From Angiostrongylus vasorum (Eukaryota; Nematoda; Chromadorea; Rhabditida; Metastrongylidae), in the NCBI GenBank assembly GCA_018806985.1, contig JADANN010000443.1, forward strand, positions 1,975,001 through 2,039,000: DNA of 64,000 bases, written 5' to 3'. Each line of letters starts with the position of its first letter. The first letter of the stretch is position 1. Below are positions 45,328-56,884 of the stretch, piece after piece. The notes under the pieces are model-generated. The model was not told where the DNA came from. It did no database searches and saw only the letters and a program-made list of their open reading frames with translations. Position numbers and translations under genes: made by a program.

Positions 45328-45819
45328 ATGGCTAACGTTTATAAGAACGACATCATCAGCAAACTTAAAACACATTCGCTGCCGGCCATTGACTTCCACT
45401 ACAAAGCTATCCCATTTCAGCTTTACCGTAGCGTTCTCGAGAACGGTTGTGAACGAAAAGCGTATTTGTTCTCAACAAGGAGAAACGAGGTTTTTAATTT
45501 AGAAAAACTCATTTCACAATGGCTTTCTCCGTTTTCAAAGCCTGTAAGGAATGATATCGACACGCAATCTGCTTATCCAAATATTTTCAACATATTAGCG
45601 AAAAAAGTCGCGAAGCCTAGATTGGGATCTCGTGGACACCGCGCATACCTACGAAAAGAAAGTCAAAGCGGGTTTGATTTTGAAAACAAAGCCACGATGC
45701 TCTCAGATGAATTTAGAACAACACAGTGCAAGATTCCTCAAATAAATAGGGAAAAAAAGGATAAAGCTCTCGGCGTTGAACAATCTCTAAGGGATGCGCC
45801 ATGCATTCGACTTCATTGA
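45328..45819 (+). CDS. Unrecognised 163-codon open frame running into a SINE
   Basis: ATG at 45328 (MANVYKNDIISKLKTHSLPA). The first 140 or so codons are unique sequence rich in charged residues, and the last 19 or so are the tail of the family-1 SINE at 45757. If real, the SINE supplied the stop codon. No domain, and no splice site that improves the model. Confidence 0.2.
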   Translation: MANVYKNDIISKLKTHSLPAIDFHYKAIPFQLYRSVLENGCERKAYLFSTRRNEVFNLEKLISQWLSPFSKPVRNDIDTQSAYPNIFNILAKKVAKPRLGSRGHRAYLRKESQSGFDFENKATMLSDEFRTTQCKIPQINREKKDKALGVEQSLRDAPCIRLH

Positions 45820-46052
45820 GTATCGTTGGAGGTGATTGAATGCATATCTGGCCTTTACAATGACTCACAGTGGCCTACCGATTTATCTAGTCAGTGCTGC
45901 TATCCTCCCACTGCTAGACTGGTCTAATACCAATTTGCCGATCCCGAGGAAATGGAAGGCTTGGTGGGCCATAGGCGCCGGGATCAATTCCACGTGTGTG
46001 TTGCAGGTCAGCTCCGACCACTGCGTCACACGCGCCTTTTACTCCTCAGATA
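45757..46052 (-). mobile_element. Family-1 tRNA-derived SINE, near full length
   Basis: Tail CTCTCGGCGTTGAACAATCT, body TACCAATTTGCCGATCCC, head ending CGACCACTGCGTCACACGCG. It overlaps the end of the open frame 45328-45819. Confidence 0.75.
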
Positions 46053-46059
46053 ATCTGAA

Positions 46060-48190
46060 TGAAACTTAAAAATCCAGAGATGAACTGCAGAAAGAAGCGC
46101 CTTCAGGAACTGCGCCTGGCATTGCCCCCATAGCTCATGAAGATTTTCTTTATTAACTGAGAAAGATACATTCCTCACACACGTAAGACTGTGTGCGGCT
46201 TGTCTCCACCAAGAACTGAAAGACTTATAAAGAACAAAACGGTCTGTGTTTAAAAGAAGATGTTTCCCATACGATTGAAATGTAGATTGTGAGTGTTTTT
46301 TTTTGCTGGGATTATGGAAGTATTTTTAGGAAAACAGAGTGAGAATCAATCTAACCTTCCTAGACTCTGAAGAAAACGCAATCAACCAAAATATTGGCCA
46401 CTGTCGAATAAATATTACGTTAACGACCTCGCATCCGCTTATCGAGAACACATAAAAAGAGTAATGAATGTCAAGGTTAGTGGGAAGTAGGTTACGGGAG
46501 AATGAACAATTATGACGAAGTAATATCGCCTTGCGGAAGCGTTCCCACACATTTGTGTAATGTCGTTGTGGAATGCTGCGAAGTTGATGGGAAGTAGCTC
46601 ATTTTGTGCACTGAAAAGGGGATACCCTGTAAAGGCTCCATGAACCTATTCGTGCCAACAGAACTGTAGCGGCATGTGGGGAGCTTGCTATATTTCACTG
46701 AGTTCCTGTATCTTGATCCTATAATCTATCGAACTCTTTTCAGGTGTCACTAAAACTGCTGATGGAAATATCTCTTCTTGTTCGTTCCGTTTTTTTGTTG
46801 TTTTCGTACTTTGTTGGAGATGTTATGATCAGGGAATAAGACCCTCCGTTTTGTTTGACGATGAATGCTCAAAATCAGGTGAGACCTTTTCGTAGAGGGT
46901 ATTTGTTGAAGGGAACTTCTGATAACTTCGCATGAAGGAGACCTATTTTTTATACAATACTGATGCGAGGGATGCTGAAACATTTTCTGCCGATGGTGTT
47001 ACTCGCGTCGCAGGTGGCGCTTAAGGTCCTTGCAAAAACGAACCAGGGTCTGACCTTGGGTTGAGAGACAATGCAATCCGGAAACAGTTGCCTCTGCTTT
47101 GGTAGTTTGTCTTGCGCTTATTACATGCACTATAATAATGGGAGCACTTGTAGTACAAGTGGAATAACGGCAAGCATATTAATGGCAGCAGTAATAATAT
47201 AATCGATGTTAACATGATTTCCATTATTTATTAGGTTCACTGATTGAACAATGGAACTTGCCCTGCTTCTTTCTAGTGATTAGCTCATCCGGTGAGGCGT
47301 CATAAAATGTGAGAAAGATATTCTGGGCATAGACGAATACATAACCAACAATAATGCCTAAACTTTTCAAAATAGAAGTTTCGAAAGTACTAAGTATGTA
47401 AGCTTGTGCTTCGCATGCGAGAACTTATAGCCGTGGTTCAAATTGCCGCCTAGTCTTTGGAGTAGTTGTTGCAAAGACAAGGGGATGAAAAACAAAATTT
47501 AAAAAAACTCGTTCAAAACCACTCACCTACCGTGCTGATCGGAAATGCAAAAGAGATGGACGAAAAACAAGCGACTGGAAAAAGTAAAATGGTAAGAAAG
47601 TAGGAAAGAAGTTGCAGACCTGATGGACTATGGCACAACATGGCCACATACTGATCGGTAAGCCGTCGGTTGCCACGACAACAAAGTGAGAAAGCAGCTC
47701 CCATGTGGTTCCAAGCATAGTTATCACTAACAGGAAATCTCCATAAAAGCATAAATTCGGAGAGTTGTCACCCGCAAAAATCACAGCTCACAAAAAGCAA
47801 TGAACGAATTTGATGGTCCAGAAACGATCATCTCCAACTGGAAAGAAGAAGGGGAAGTTTCGTTCATGCAAATTGTATTTTACAAGTTAATTCGGCCAAA
47901 GGCCTGTGAGCAAGTGACTGGGAAATACATGAGACATAGTTAGGACTGGCCTTTAACAAATAATTCTCTTGTCTGCTATCGGAGAGAGTGGAAACCGCTA
48001 ATGACTATACTCAGCCCCCCACGTCCAAAGCTCAGAAAGCTACACGTGGTATTCACAGTGAAATAAACGGGCCTCATTCCCTCTGAACACGAAGGACTCC
48101 AATACTGCAGCGTTGGACTGGTCCAGCATGGGGAGGCTGCTAAAACTCCAGGGTCATTCTACTCTGCCTAAATCTGAAACGACAAATGAG
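46060..48190. other. No gene seen
   Basis: Only short anonymous frames. The RTE relic begins at 48195. Confidence 0.4.
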
Positions 48191-48194
48191 AAAA

Positions 48195-49165
48195 TATGTG
48201 CTTGCAACTCACGTTCACTTGCATTTAAAGCCTTTATTGAGGACCTGATGATGCAGGGTAGGAGGATAAGCTACGACGTGGTCGAAATGGCTGAGACGAG
48301 AAGAGGCCACCCATTCGACGCCGCATATGACACGGAAGAAGAACTGTTCTTCGGAATATGCTACAGTAGAGAAGTAGATGGCGTCGGCGTTCACGTCAAC
48401 ACGAGTATGGCCATGAAAATCCATCCACTCGACGAACTAACAACCTAATCTAAGGTCTATAGTTGAATCGTTGGTTGTCAATTACATCACCTTCCCTTTG
48501 GTGATGATGTTCTTCTAACACTAAACATTCGCAAAGAGAAACGAATTCTTGCCGCCTTTAATAAACGCCGTGAAAAGATTAGTTTTCGGGTAAATCTAAC
48601 AAAAAAAATGCTCATGAAGAAAGGATTCTTTTCCTACGCCTCATTCATGGTCAACGGAACGAATATCTCCGAATGCTCCAGCTAGGTCAGTTTACGCGGG
48701 TAATCAACGCGATGAACGACTTAGCTCCCTAGTTGACCAGAAGAAAGCGAGCGGTTTGGAGAGATTTCAAGAGCACCGTGGACCTAGTGAAAAGATCTAA
48801 GAGCACCCGACTTCGTTCCCACCTTTACGATTCCATATCATCTGCTGCTTAATGTACTTGTGGAGAACCTAGTCGCTACGTAATCAGGATGAAGGATTAC
48901 TCCGCGTTATGAAGAACGCAGTCGAAAGGACGGTACTGGGAGCATCCCATATCAATAATCAGTGATGAGCACGTCATCGTTCTCCACAAAATGTTGAATA
49001 TGAGGTGAGCGGGATGGATGACGCGTCTGAACGGCAAGCGAGGGAGAGGAGCCGTTGGCAACTGGATTCCGCGAGATTTCAAACGCGCAGCTGAAACTCC
49101 ACGAACCCAATGGTCAGAGTTATCCACGAAAACCCTAGAAGAAAGATGTGATCCCTAGCATATGA
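48195..49165 (+). mobile_element. Degenerate RTE-type LINE with large internal deletion
   Basis: Two parts of one retrotransposon polyprotein in the same direction. 48195-48448 reads as the start of an endonuclease domain (IEDLMMQGRRISYDVVEMAE, TRRGHPFDAAYDTEEELFFG, VGVHVNTSMA). From about 48530 to 49160 broken frames match the end of the reverse transcriptase region (NLTKKMLMKKG, VNGTNISECSS, RRKRAVWRDFKS, NWIPRDFKRA, TQWSELSTKTLEE). The rest of the endonuclease and the catalytic palm are missing, the junction lying near 48450-48530. Several stops and shifts: a dead copy. The family assignment is by recognition of nematode RTE proteins. Confidence 0.8.
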
Positions 49166-49944
49166 TGTTTAGCGAGTCCGTAGAAAACCCACTGGGTTAC
49201 TCTTGCTATCGTCAGAGTGGGATGGAAAGTCTTCTGGCGGTCGCGCGTTACATTTGACGATCAAAGAGATCACAGATGGTGCAGCTGATGAAGGGCAGCT
49301 GAGCTTAAAATGTGCGTACAAGCCCTTGATGCTTCCTTTGAGTTGCTGAGAATGCACTTCGGTCGGATCAACCATCAAGTGAACATATTTACCTAGATGA
49401 GATGTCACCCGTTAAGCTTAGTTCTTTTCATGGTCAGGAAGTGTTACTCATACCTCATGAGAATAAGCTGGTGTTCCTGTGGAAAGAGAATTATCGTCAT
49501 CTTTGAACCATTAAGGAGAAGAAAGTGACGTAGACAACTACAGTAGAAAAATCTTTGAAAAAATTCAATTTGGGTACCGCCTGCATCTAATTGAACAAGC
49601 GAAGGTTCATACCTTCATTGTGACCCATGACCATCCGTCGTGACAGAAAACTCCAAATGCACACTCTTCAACACTGGACGTCAGTTTCGTTTACAGAGAT
49701 ACCGTGATAAAACTGACCAAATCGCAACGACCAGAAGGTTGTGCCACTTTCTTTGTTATTTCGGAAGTTCTCCTTCAAATCAGACTACTCTAGTTATAAA
49801 GAAGATTATTCCTTTTCAGAAATGACATGAAGCCATTAAAACAAAAAAAAACAGGCCGAATCTCAAGGTCGTCACAGATCTTAACTTTTTTCCTATTTTA
49901 GGTACAAGTAAACAAATAAGTTTGAGAGTCACAAGAAGAAACCT

Positions 49945-50403
49945 GTGAACTCTTTTGTATGCTTGTTAGAATACAAGTTTATGAGCAGAAAGGAACCAGA
50001 AACTTGCACGTGGGCATGTAAAATAGAAGAAATAACATTAGGACAAGAATGTAAAAGAAAGTTTTGCTGGTCACCTATTGAGGATAACGCTCGCAGAGGC
50101 TTAGCCAGTTACTGGACCAAGATGAACGCTTTTTCAACAGGGCAGTTGTTGCATCGAAAGCTGCTTTTCATCCGTAGAAAAGTCTGGTATATTGTTCAAA
50201 AAAAATCGGCCAGAAATCGACCACCTGTGGAACCTAACACCAGTTTAGAACAAGCATTGACGCTGCTGTTCACTTGCATTATACAAGTTTTCCAGGCACT
50301 AGAAAGACAAGAAGAGCCTTGTTGTAACGTTATCAAGTATCGCCCATTCTGCAGATTGCCCATTTTCAGCAAGTTTTCTAGTCTAATTTACTTTGAAGAG
50401 TAA
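49945..50403 (+). CDS. Unrecognised 152-codon open frame
   Basis: Open from 49945 (TTG-type start in this frame; first ATG at 49981) to TAA at 50401-50403. Seven cysteines and basic stretches (RKLLFIRRKVWYIVQKKS). A strong acceptor (CTATTTTAG) lies 43 bp upstream but does not open this frame. Not recognised; possibly chance. Confidence 0.15.
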   Translation: MNSFVCLLEYKFMSRKEPETCTWACKIEEITLGQECKRKFCWSPIEDNARRGLASYWTKMNAFSTGQLLHRKLLFIRRKVWYIVQKKSARNRPPVEPNTSLEQALTLLFTCIIQVFQALERQEEPCCNVIKYRPFCRLPIFSKFSSLIYFEE

Positions 50404-50514
50404 AAGAACAACAATGATAAAAAACAGGAAGGCTCCAACCAGCTTTACTCAACTACTTCCTTCATTGCTTTTATCTACTTCATAGGGTTGATAATTGATT
50501 CTCTTATCTATTGC

Positions 50515-51470
50515 AGCAGAGGAACTCGTAATTTCAATGATGCTGAGATATTTGCAAAACTGTGGACCGCAGGTGTCTATGGTGGGGAAAGAACGCGCTA
50601 TTGTGCTTTCTGTGGGGAGCAACGCGTTCACCACCACACCATGCGGGGTCCTTCGCTTCGACTGTTTCTCAGCTAAGTTCTATCGATCAGCACCATCAGC
50701 AATCACCCGTCAACGGGATTGATATGGGGAGCCCTCAGCGACATTGAACCCAGTTAAGCTGATACTGTAGTTGAAATCACATTGTTTTTACATTTTATTT
50801 TCTGCCTACTACAATTTTCACGGCAGGGTACTAAGCGAAATACAACCACAACGTTGCTGAGATATTTGCAAAACTCTGAACCGCACGTGTCTGCGGTGGG
50901 AAACGAACGCGTTATTGTCCTTTCCGAGGAGTAACGCGTTCACCACCACACCATGCGGGTCCTTCGTTTCGCCTGTCTCTCAGCTAGTTCTATCGATCTT
51001 TTGTCATCAGCAATCACCCGTCAGCGCGAATGATCTGGGGGAACCCTAAATCGGCAACGAACCCAGTTAAGCTGAGGCTCTAGTTATAATCACAATTTTA
51101 ACTTATTATTTAATGCCTACTCTTTTTAATAGTAGGGTATATTGCGAAATATTAGAAAGAGTAGGCAATAAATAACAAGTTAAAATTGTGATTATAACTA
51201 AAGCTCAGCTTAACTGGATTCGTTACCGATTTGGATGATTGCTGACGGTAAAAGATTCGATCGACCTAGCTGAGAGACAGGCGAAACGAAGGGCCCGCAG
51301 GTGTGGTAGTGAACGCGTTACTCCCGGAAAGGACAATAACGCGTTCGTTCCCCACCGCAGACACCTGCTGTTCCGAGTTTTGCAAATATCTCAGCATCAT
51401 TGAAGCTCGCAGTATACCCTACCATTAAAAAAGAGTAGGCAGTAATTAATAAGTTAAAAATTGACCTTTT
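50515..51470. mobile_element. Family-3 cluster: tandem dimer plus inverted copy
   Basis: Two units in one direction (GCTGAGATATTTGCAAAACT at 50541 and 50857, period about 316 bp), a fold-back at about 51090-51205 (AATTTTAACTTATTATTTAA mirrored by AAATAACAAGTTAAAATT), then a unit in the opposite direction to about 51415. The short frames here are by-products. Confidence 0.7.
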
Positions 51471-51474
51471 AATA

Positions 51475-54400
51475 TTTCAACGAATAAGAGTTGTTACACA
51501 TTTGTTGTCAATGTTGAGTTTTATTCGTTAATGCCTCACTGCCGTTATTGGTCGTTTCTCTTATTGAATTACTGTCAGTACTCTTCCAGAAATCGATGAC
51601 ATATACTTGGAACTGTCGCTGTGGAAAAGCCACTAAGTCCCAGATGACAGTACTGAGTCCATTAAACGTTCTGCTTCCCTTTACTTGTTGATTGCTGTAT
51701 CTACGCGTGAACTTCGTATGTTGCGACACACATTTCGGAAAACAACATGGATTATGGCCGATTTCTGAATCCACTTCAAAGACAGCAGTGGAGGTCCAGT
51801 TGTAGAACTGGCAGAACTGCATTCTTCTTCGACATTTACAAGCTCTTTGTTATTCTTATAATATTATATTACATTATATTATATATATGGTAGATGAGCA
51901 TGGTGACGATGTTCGAAGAAGATCCACCATGGGCGGCGAATCCGCTTACTCGTACAGAGCTTGAGCATCATGAGTTAGAGAAAACGTTCAGGAATCTGGG
52001 TGCAACTCCACACTGGACGTCAATGTAACCTGTGCCCACAAAGACACTACCATTGCCAAACAGTTTCCTGATTGCCGATGTAAGTTTGGTGCAGTATAGA
52101 ATAAGGCTTTCTTAAAGCTTCCCATAAAAATGGGTTTAATGATAACTTGATCTAATACTTCTTTAAATTTCCATATAGAAAAATTCAATGCTTTTGTGAG
52201 TTAAGACCCATTTCTTGTTTCATTTACTTCATTAGTGTTCTAAGACTCTGAATGAAGGCCGAGAAGAACGGTGACTTCAATAAAACATTGCACCATAGGA
52301 AGCACTCCGCATAACAATCATCGTAAGATTACAATAAAGAATATGCACGCCTTATTTTGATTGCCCAAGCTTTTTTTTTCCTTGGAGTGTATCCTACTTC
52401 CATGAAAAACTAAAACAATCATGGTCCATTTCAGAGCAACGTCTTTATTCTTAACAAAGAATACAGACTTCCGCTGAACGGAAAAAACTGGCGCGCTTCG
52501 AAGCGTATAACCTGTCGATGTTCCGGAAGAGCCTAAAATGGGAAAAAAAGAATCGATCACCTCGCCAACTACACAGTGCAGTCATATGAAAAAAATTAGC
52601 TCAAAAAAAATAGTGCAGTGAACAGGGGCACTCGTTTTGCTTTCGCACAGCTGGAAACCATCATGTGTCATTCAGGTTATTTTGGCTACCCTCTCCAGAC
52701 CTACCCATATTTATGAGGTAGTGGTCGACTAGCCATTTCTTTAAAACATTGATTTTGAGCCTAACCTATGCCTTAGAGAATGAGAATTAAGATCTTCCAT
52801 GGGAATCTCAAGATGACATACCGTTACAATGTGGAATAAAAATTGGCTTACGTCATCAAAAAGTGGAAGAAAACATCGTCAAACACTTCTATCCACAAAG
52901 ACATCGGCTTATCATTCATTCACCGTAGATTCGTGCAAGCAGCCCTACTTGGTTCAATTGAAAAGCGCTCTCGCGGCAATGACGCACGCTTATTCAGCGA
53001 AACCATACACGCACGCGTAAAATCTCATTTGGCTTCGTTTTTTGACATAATCATATTCCGAATTTCTCACTAATTTAAGCAAATCTCTTCAAGAGCAAGG
53101 ATTTTCACCTGGCTATCCCAATTGTTAGCATCGAGCAACACGACACTCTTCTCATCATCAGGTGCCTCAAAACTCACCCCTTGGTGCACGTTTTGCACTC
53201 ATTTCATTCACTTTCTCGACAATTTCATCTGCTTGCTTTCCGACCGAAGCGTCCGAAGTGGAAAATTTCGAAAATGTGTTAGAAAGTTCGTCGAGTATGT
53301 CACTCAGCTGTAAGAAAAGGGCACTTTTTCGAATTTTTTTCTCGATTTCGGATTTTCCAATCCCACAGCTCTTTTTTGTACGGAAGTACGAGAGAGATCA
53401 GTCAAGGACTGCGTAGGACATGCTTACATGACGAATGGAAGGGTGAGTGCGCAGTAAAAGCGACCTGGTACTATACCTAAGAAGTAGGTGGATTATAGTG
53501 ACTTCTGATGGTTGAATTGCCTAACACCCTTGTTCATGGTGCTTTGCACTCCATTTTTAATTTCATATAGACATAAACTTACACAAGGTACTGTTTACAT
53601 GTACGTGTTTAGATTGCACCGTAGGCTTATGTTTGACTAAAGCCTACAACGATTTGTTTGGGAAGCGTCTGAGAAACGGTTTGGACATTAAAGAAGCCCA
53701 ATGTCTTCTCTGGAAGAGCCCGAAAATTTGCTATGAGCATGGTTAATTGCAATGACAGAACCTACTAACCTGGCATTCTCGCTTTTAGCGAAATTGAGAC
53801 GATTCTGCGCTGATAACAACGATGGTATTCGCTTCATAAAAAGCGAGGAAAATTACAATGTACAGCTGTGAACCACGACAGGGGACTGGTGGAAAGATTC
53901 TTGTTCTCTGCTAGACCTATTATATGACTAACGAGGCTAATGATCAGAATGTGGTCCGTAGGTTTTACAAGTAATTTGTCGCCTATCGACCAAGTGTAAT
54001 TTATTAACACTAACGTTGCTACAAAGTATCAGTAATAACTTACAGTAAGCAATTCTTCATTCTCACTTTGGCTACCCTGATTAATTACTTCTTTCTCATT
54101 AGCCTTTGTGCTATATGTGTACTCCACGGCCTTAAGTTAATTCAACTCAAGTTTTGCTTTCGTGTGATGAGTGATGCAATCAAAACTCGATGGTACGCAA
54201 GAAGTAAAGCTTCATAGTTGATCCAAGATATCTTTGGCATCGACTGTACTATCATATCCAAAAAGTTCCTGATGAATGCCGATTGCTGAATCCTAAAATG
54301 TTGACTAAAGGAGTAAACAAAGCGCTAAAGAAGTATCAAGAAAAAAGAGCTGGCCGTGATCACACAAAGAAGTAACTCATTTCGAAAGTGCGAAAATAGT

Positions 54401-55050
54401 TTGCACCCAGAAAATGAACTGGTTAAGGCTTTGTAGGCTTTGAAGAGAAAACTTGAAGTGTTTGAAAAAGGAGGAAGGTTGGGGAAAAAATCATTTGACA
54501 AATAAGCGCACATGGAGTTCATTCTCTCAATTAAGAAAACATAGAAACGCGAGTGATATCTGCATTAAACGAAAAATGAGATAAACTCATTCAAGAAAAA
54601 AGTGGTCGGATGAGGAAAGATATGTTCATCGGAAATTCACCATCACCACGTGCTTTGCTTTTGTTCACTAAGTTGTCCTACTGCTGCCAATGACTAACGA
54701 GTAATAACCAACTGAGTTCGAATCCGCAAGCTGCATAGTTTCATGGATACCATGGTGGTGGGGTGAGGAGGGCTTGGGTGCAATGTGGCCTAAGTGAAGA
54801 AGCAGATGCTCGGAGTTCCGACTGACGTCCGCCGTGGAACATTCAAAGTAACCGTTGCATCAGGCGCAGAGTAAAGGTCATTTGCACCGAAGCGGCTCAC
54901 AGTTGACGGAAATCTTTTATAAAGGAACGCAGCAACGTTCGCTAACTGCTAGAATCGCCGTTAAGTTAAAAGAACGGCAAATGCACACCAGTATTAGCTT
55001 GTTCATGCAAAATATTAGCAACACAGCATTTGTAACCTCTGTAGTAACTA
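51475..55050. other. No gene seen
   Basis: AT-rich sequence with an ATATTATATTACATTATATT run near 51860. Frames at 52829-53416 have no splice support. Confidence 0.4.
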
Positions 55051-55054
55051 AAGT

Positions 55055-55535
55055 ATTACTTTTTTCATGGCAGAGTGTTAAATGAAATACAGTCACAATC
55101 ATGCTGACACATTTGCAAAGCTCGGACAGGCTCAGATTCGAACCCTCGATTACCTTTACGCGGACTCACACATTACCCATTGAATCATTGACGTCCCTAT
55201 CAAAAGTTCGCCAGCAGAGTGTTCGAATTTGGTCTGATGCCCCAGTTTCGCAAACATCTCATCATCATTGTGGCTGTATTTGTCATAGTGCCGTGCCATA
55301 AAAAAATAATAGGCAGGAAATAAAAGGCCAATATTGTGATTTCGACTGCAGCCTTAGCTTAACTGTGTTCGACGCCGATTTGTGCTCCCCAGATAATTCC
55401 CGTTGGCAAGTGATTGCTTATGACACCGTTAGGGCGAAAAACTTTATGAGAGAAGGGCAAGCCAAGAGCCTCGGTGATGCATGACCCCGTGAAAAGGGTA
55501 ACAGCGGGTCCGAATTAACTAAATGAACTAGGTTC
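55055..55535. mobile_element. Family-3 variant with a clear tRNA-like core
   Basis: The ends are inverted copies of each other (AATACAGTCACAATCATG at 55085, CATCATTGTGGCTGTATT at 55263). Between them the minus strand reads like a tRNA: A-box-like TGATTCAATGGG and B box GGGTTCGAATC. It is followed by the usual family flank to 55535. Confidence 0.6.
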
Positions 55536-55539
55536 TACC

Positions 55540-55875
55540 TCCCACCGGTTTACTGCCTCATCGTGGCTGTGTGGTATTCTCACTGGTTGCCCCAGCAAGG
55601 TGCCGGTTTCCAAAATTTCTATCCCGAGACCCAGCTAAATATAAATCGATACCAGGAATCACCGCCGTAATGCTGGTATCAAACATGGTGGCAAATTTCC
55701 CTGTGATCCACAAGGACGACGCCTCTCTGGGGTAGTGATGACCTGAGGAAGGCTTCCGCTACGCTGACCTCGGGCCTCCAGAGAACCATGGTGGCTAAAC
55801 CAGCAAATGCAAATTATGATGAGGCAACTAGTGAACACGAACCATCGAAGTATGCATCCCAGTAAGTAAGTAATT
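55540..55875 (+). mobile_element. Family-2 repeat, diverged
   Basis: GGTTTACTGCCTCATCGTGG to CCCAGTAAGTAAGTAA. It directly follows the family-3 element. Confidence 0.6.
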
Positions 55876-56884
55876 CGCCTCTAATGCCATGCTTGTTAAG
55901 TTAAGTTCAACTTGTTAAGTTCAAATCAACGATGGACGATGAAAATGAACGCGCCTTATTAATATAATGAGAGAGTAAAGAGCTGGATGAGCTATCAAGC
56001 ACACAACGTGAATCATTTTGATTGACTACCTCTACCTAAATTACTTGCTCTATGATGCCATCAGCGTGACCTCGTCAGTGCAATGTTCATTTAAAAAAAG
56101 GCTTGGTGTGCTACAGTATCAAGGAGCTGCAAGAAACTACAATTTCAACTGTAAAGCTGACAATTTACTGAGTAACTAACTCTATGAAAAAAAACAAATA
56201 GCATTGTGAGGAGAACATGTCAAATTGAGAAGCATTCAGTGTTCTTACATTATGCTTTGGGAGGACGAAATAAAAACTAAATATGACATCCAAAAGATGA
56301 CCGCCCAGTGCTGTTGCTTAAATTTAGCTTCATTTCATTCCCGATTAGAGTCACATTCGAAATCAGAGTTGTAGACCGTCATCTCGCCTTGTAGATGTTT
56401 CCTAACAAAGCTGAACAACTCACTCGCAAGACATCGACGTGAAGTTCGAGCAGATTTAAATCGACTCTTTCGGAGGGATTCGACTCCTACAAAAACATCT
56501 ATATGAAACTGCATTGGTAGATGATTCATAAAGGACATGCATCTTGTTTGACTGTCGCTTTCGCCTCCTCTTCGTTCCTTATTCTCTTCTGCTCATTATC
56601 AAGGCGACCCGAATAAATCGTCTCGTCTAGTCGATCAATGAGCACCAAGCTCTGCAGTTTTCGTCTTCGTAGTTTGGTAGACATTTAGTAAATACTATAA
56701 CAATGAAGACTGTTCGAACATTTCCAGGATTTACGGTACCATCAACCGCTGTCGGTGTGCTCAATCATAGTGTTTTGCCGGCCCGTCTCGATGAAAATGA
56801 CACTTGCTTTATAGGGCCAATTCCTTTTCTTCTCAATTAGAAACCTTTTTTCACATGTCTAATAGTCTAACGATGACATCTGAC

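Noticed and set aside
54700..54740. B-box-like GAGTTCGAATCC
   Set aside because: No A box at tRNA distance, no cloverleaf arms, and no SINE body around it.
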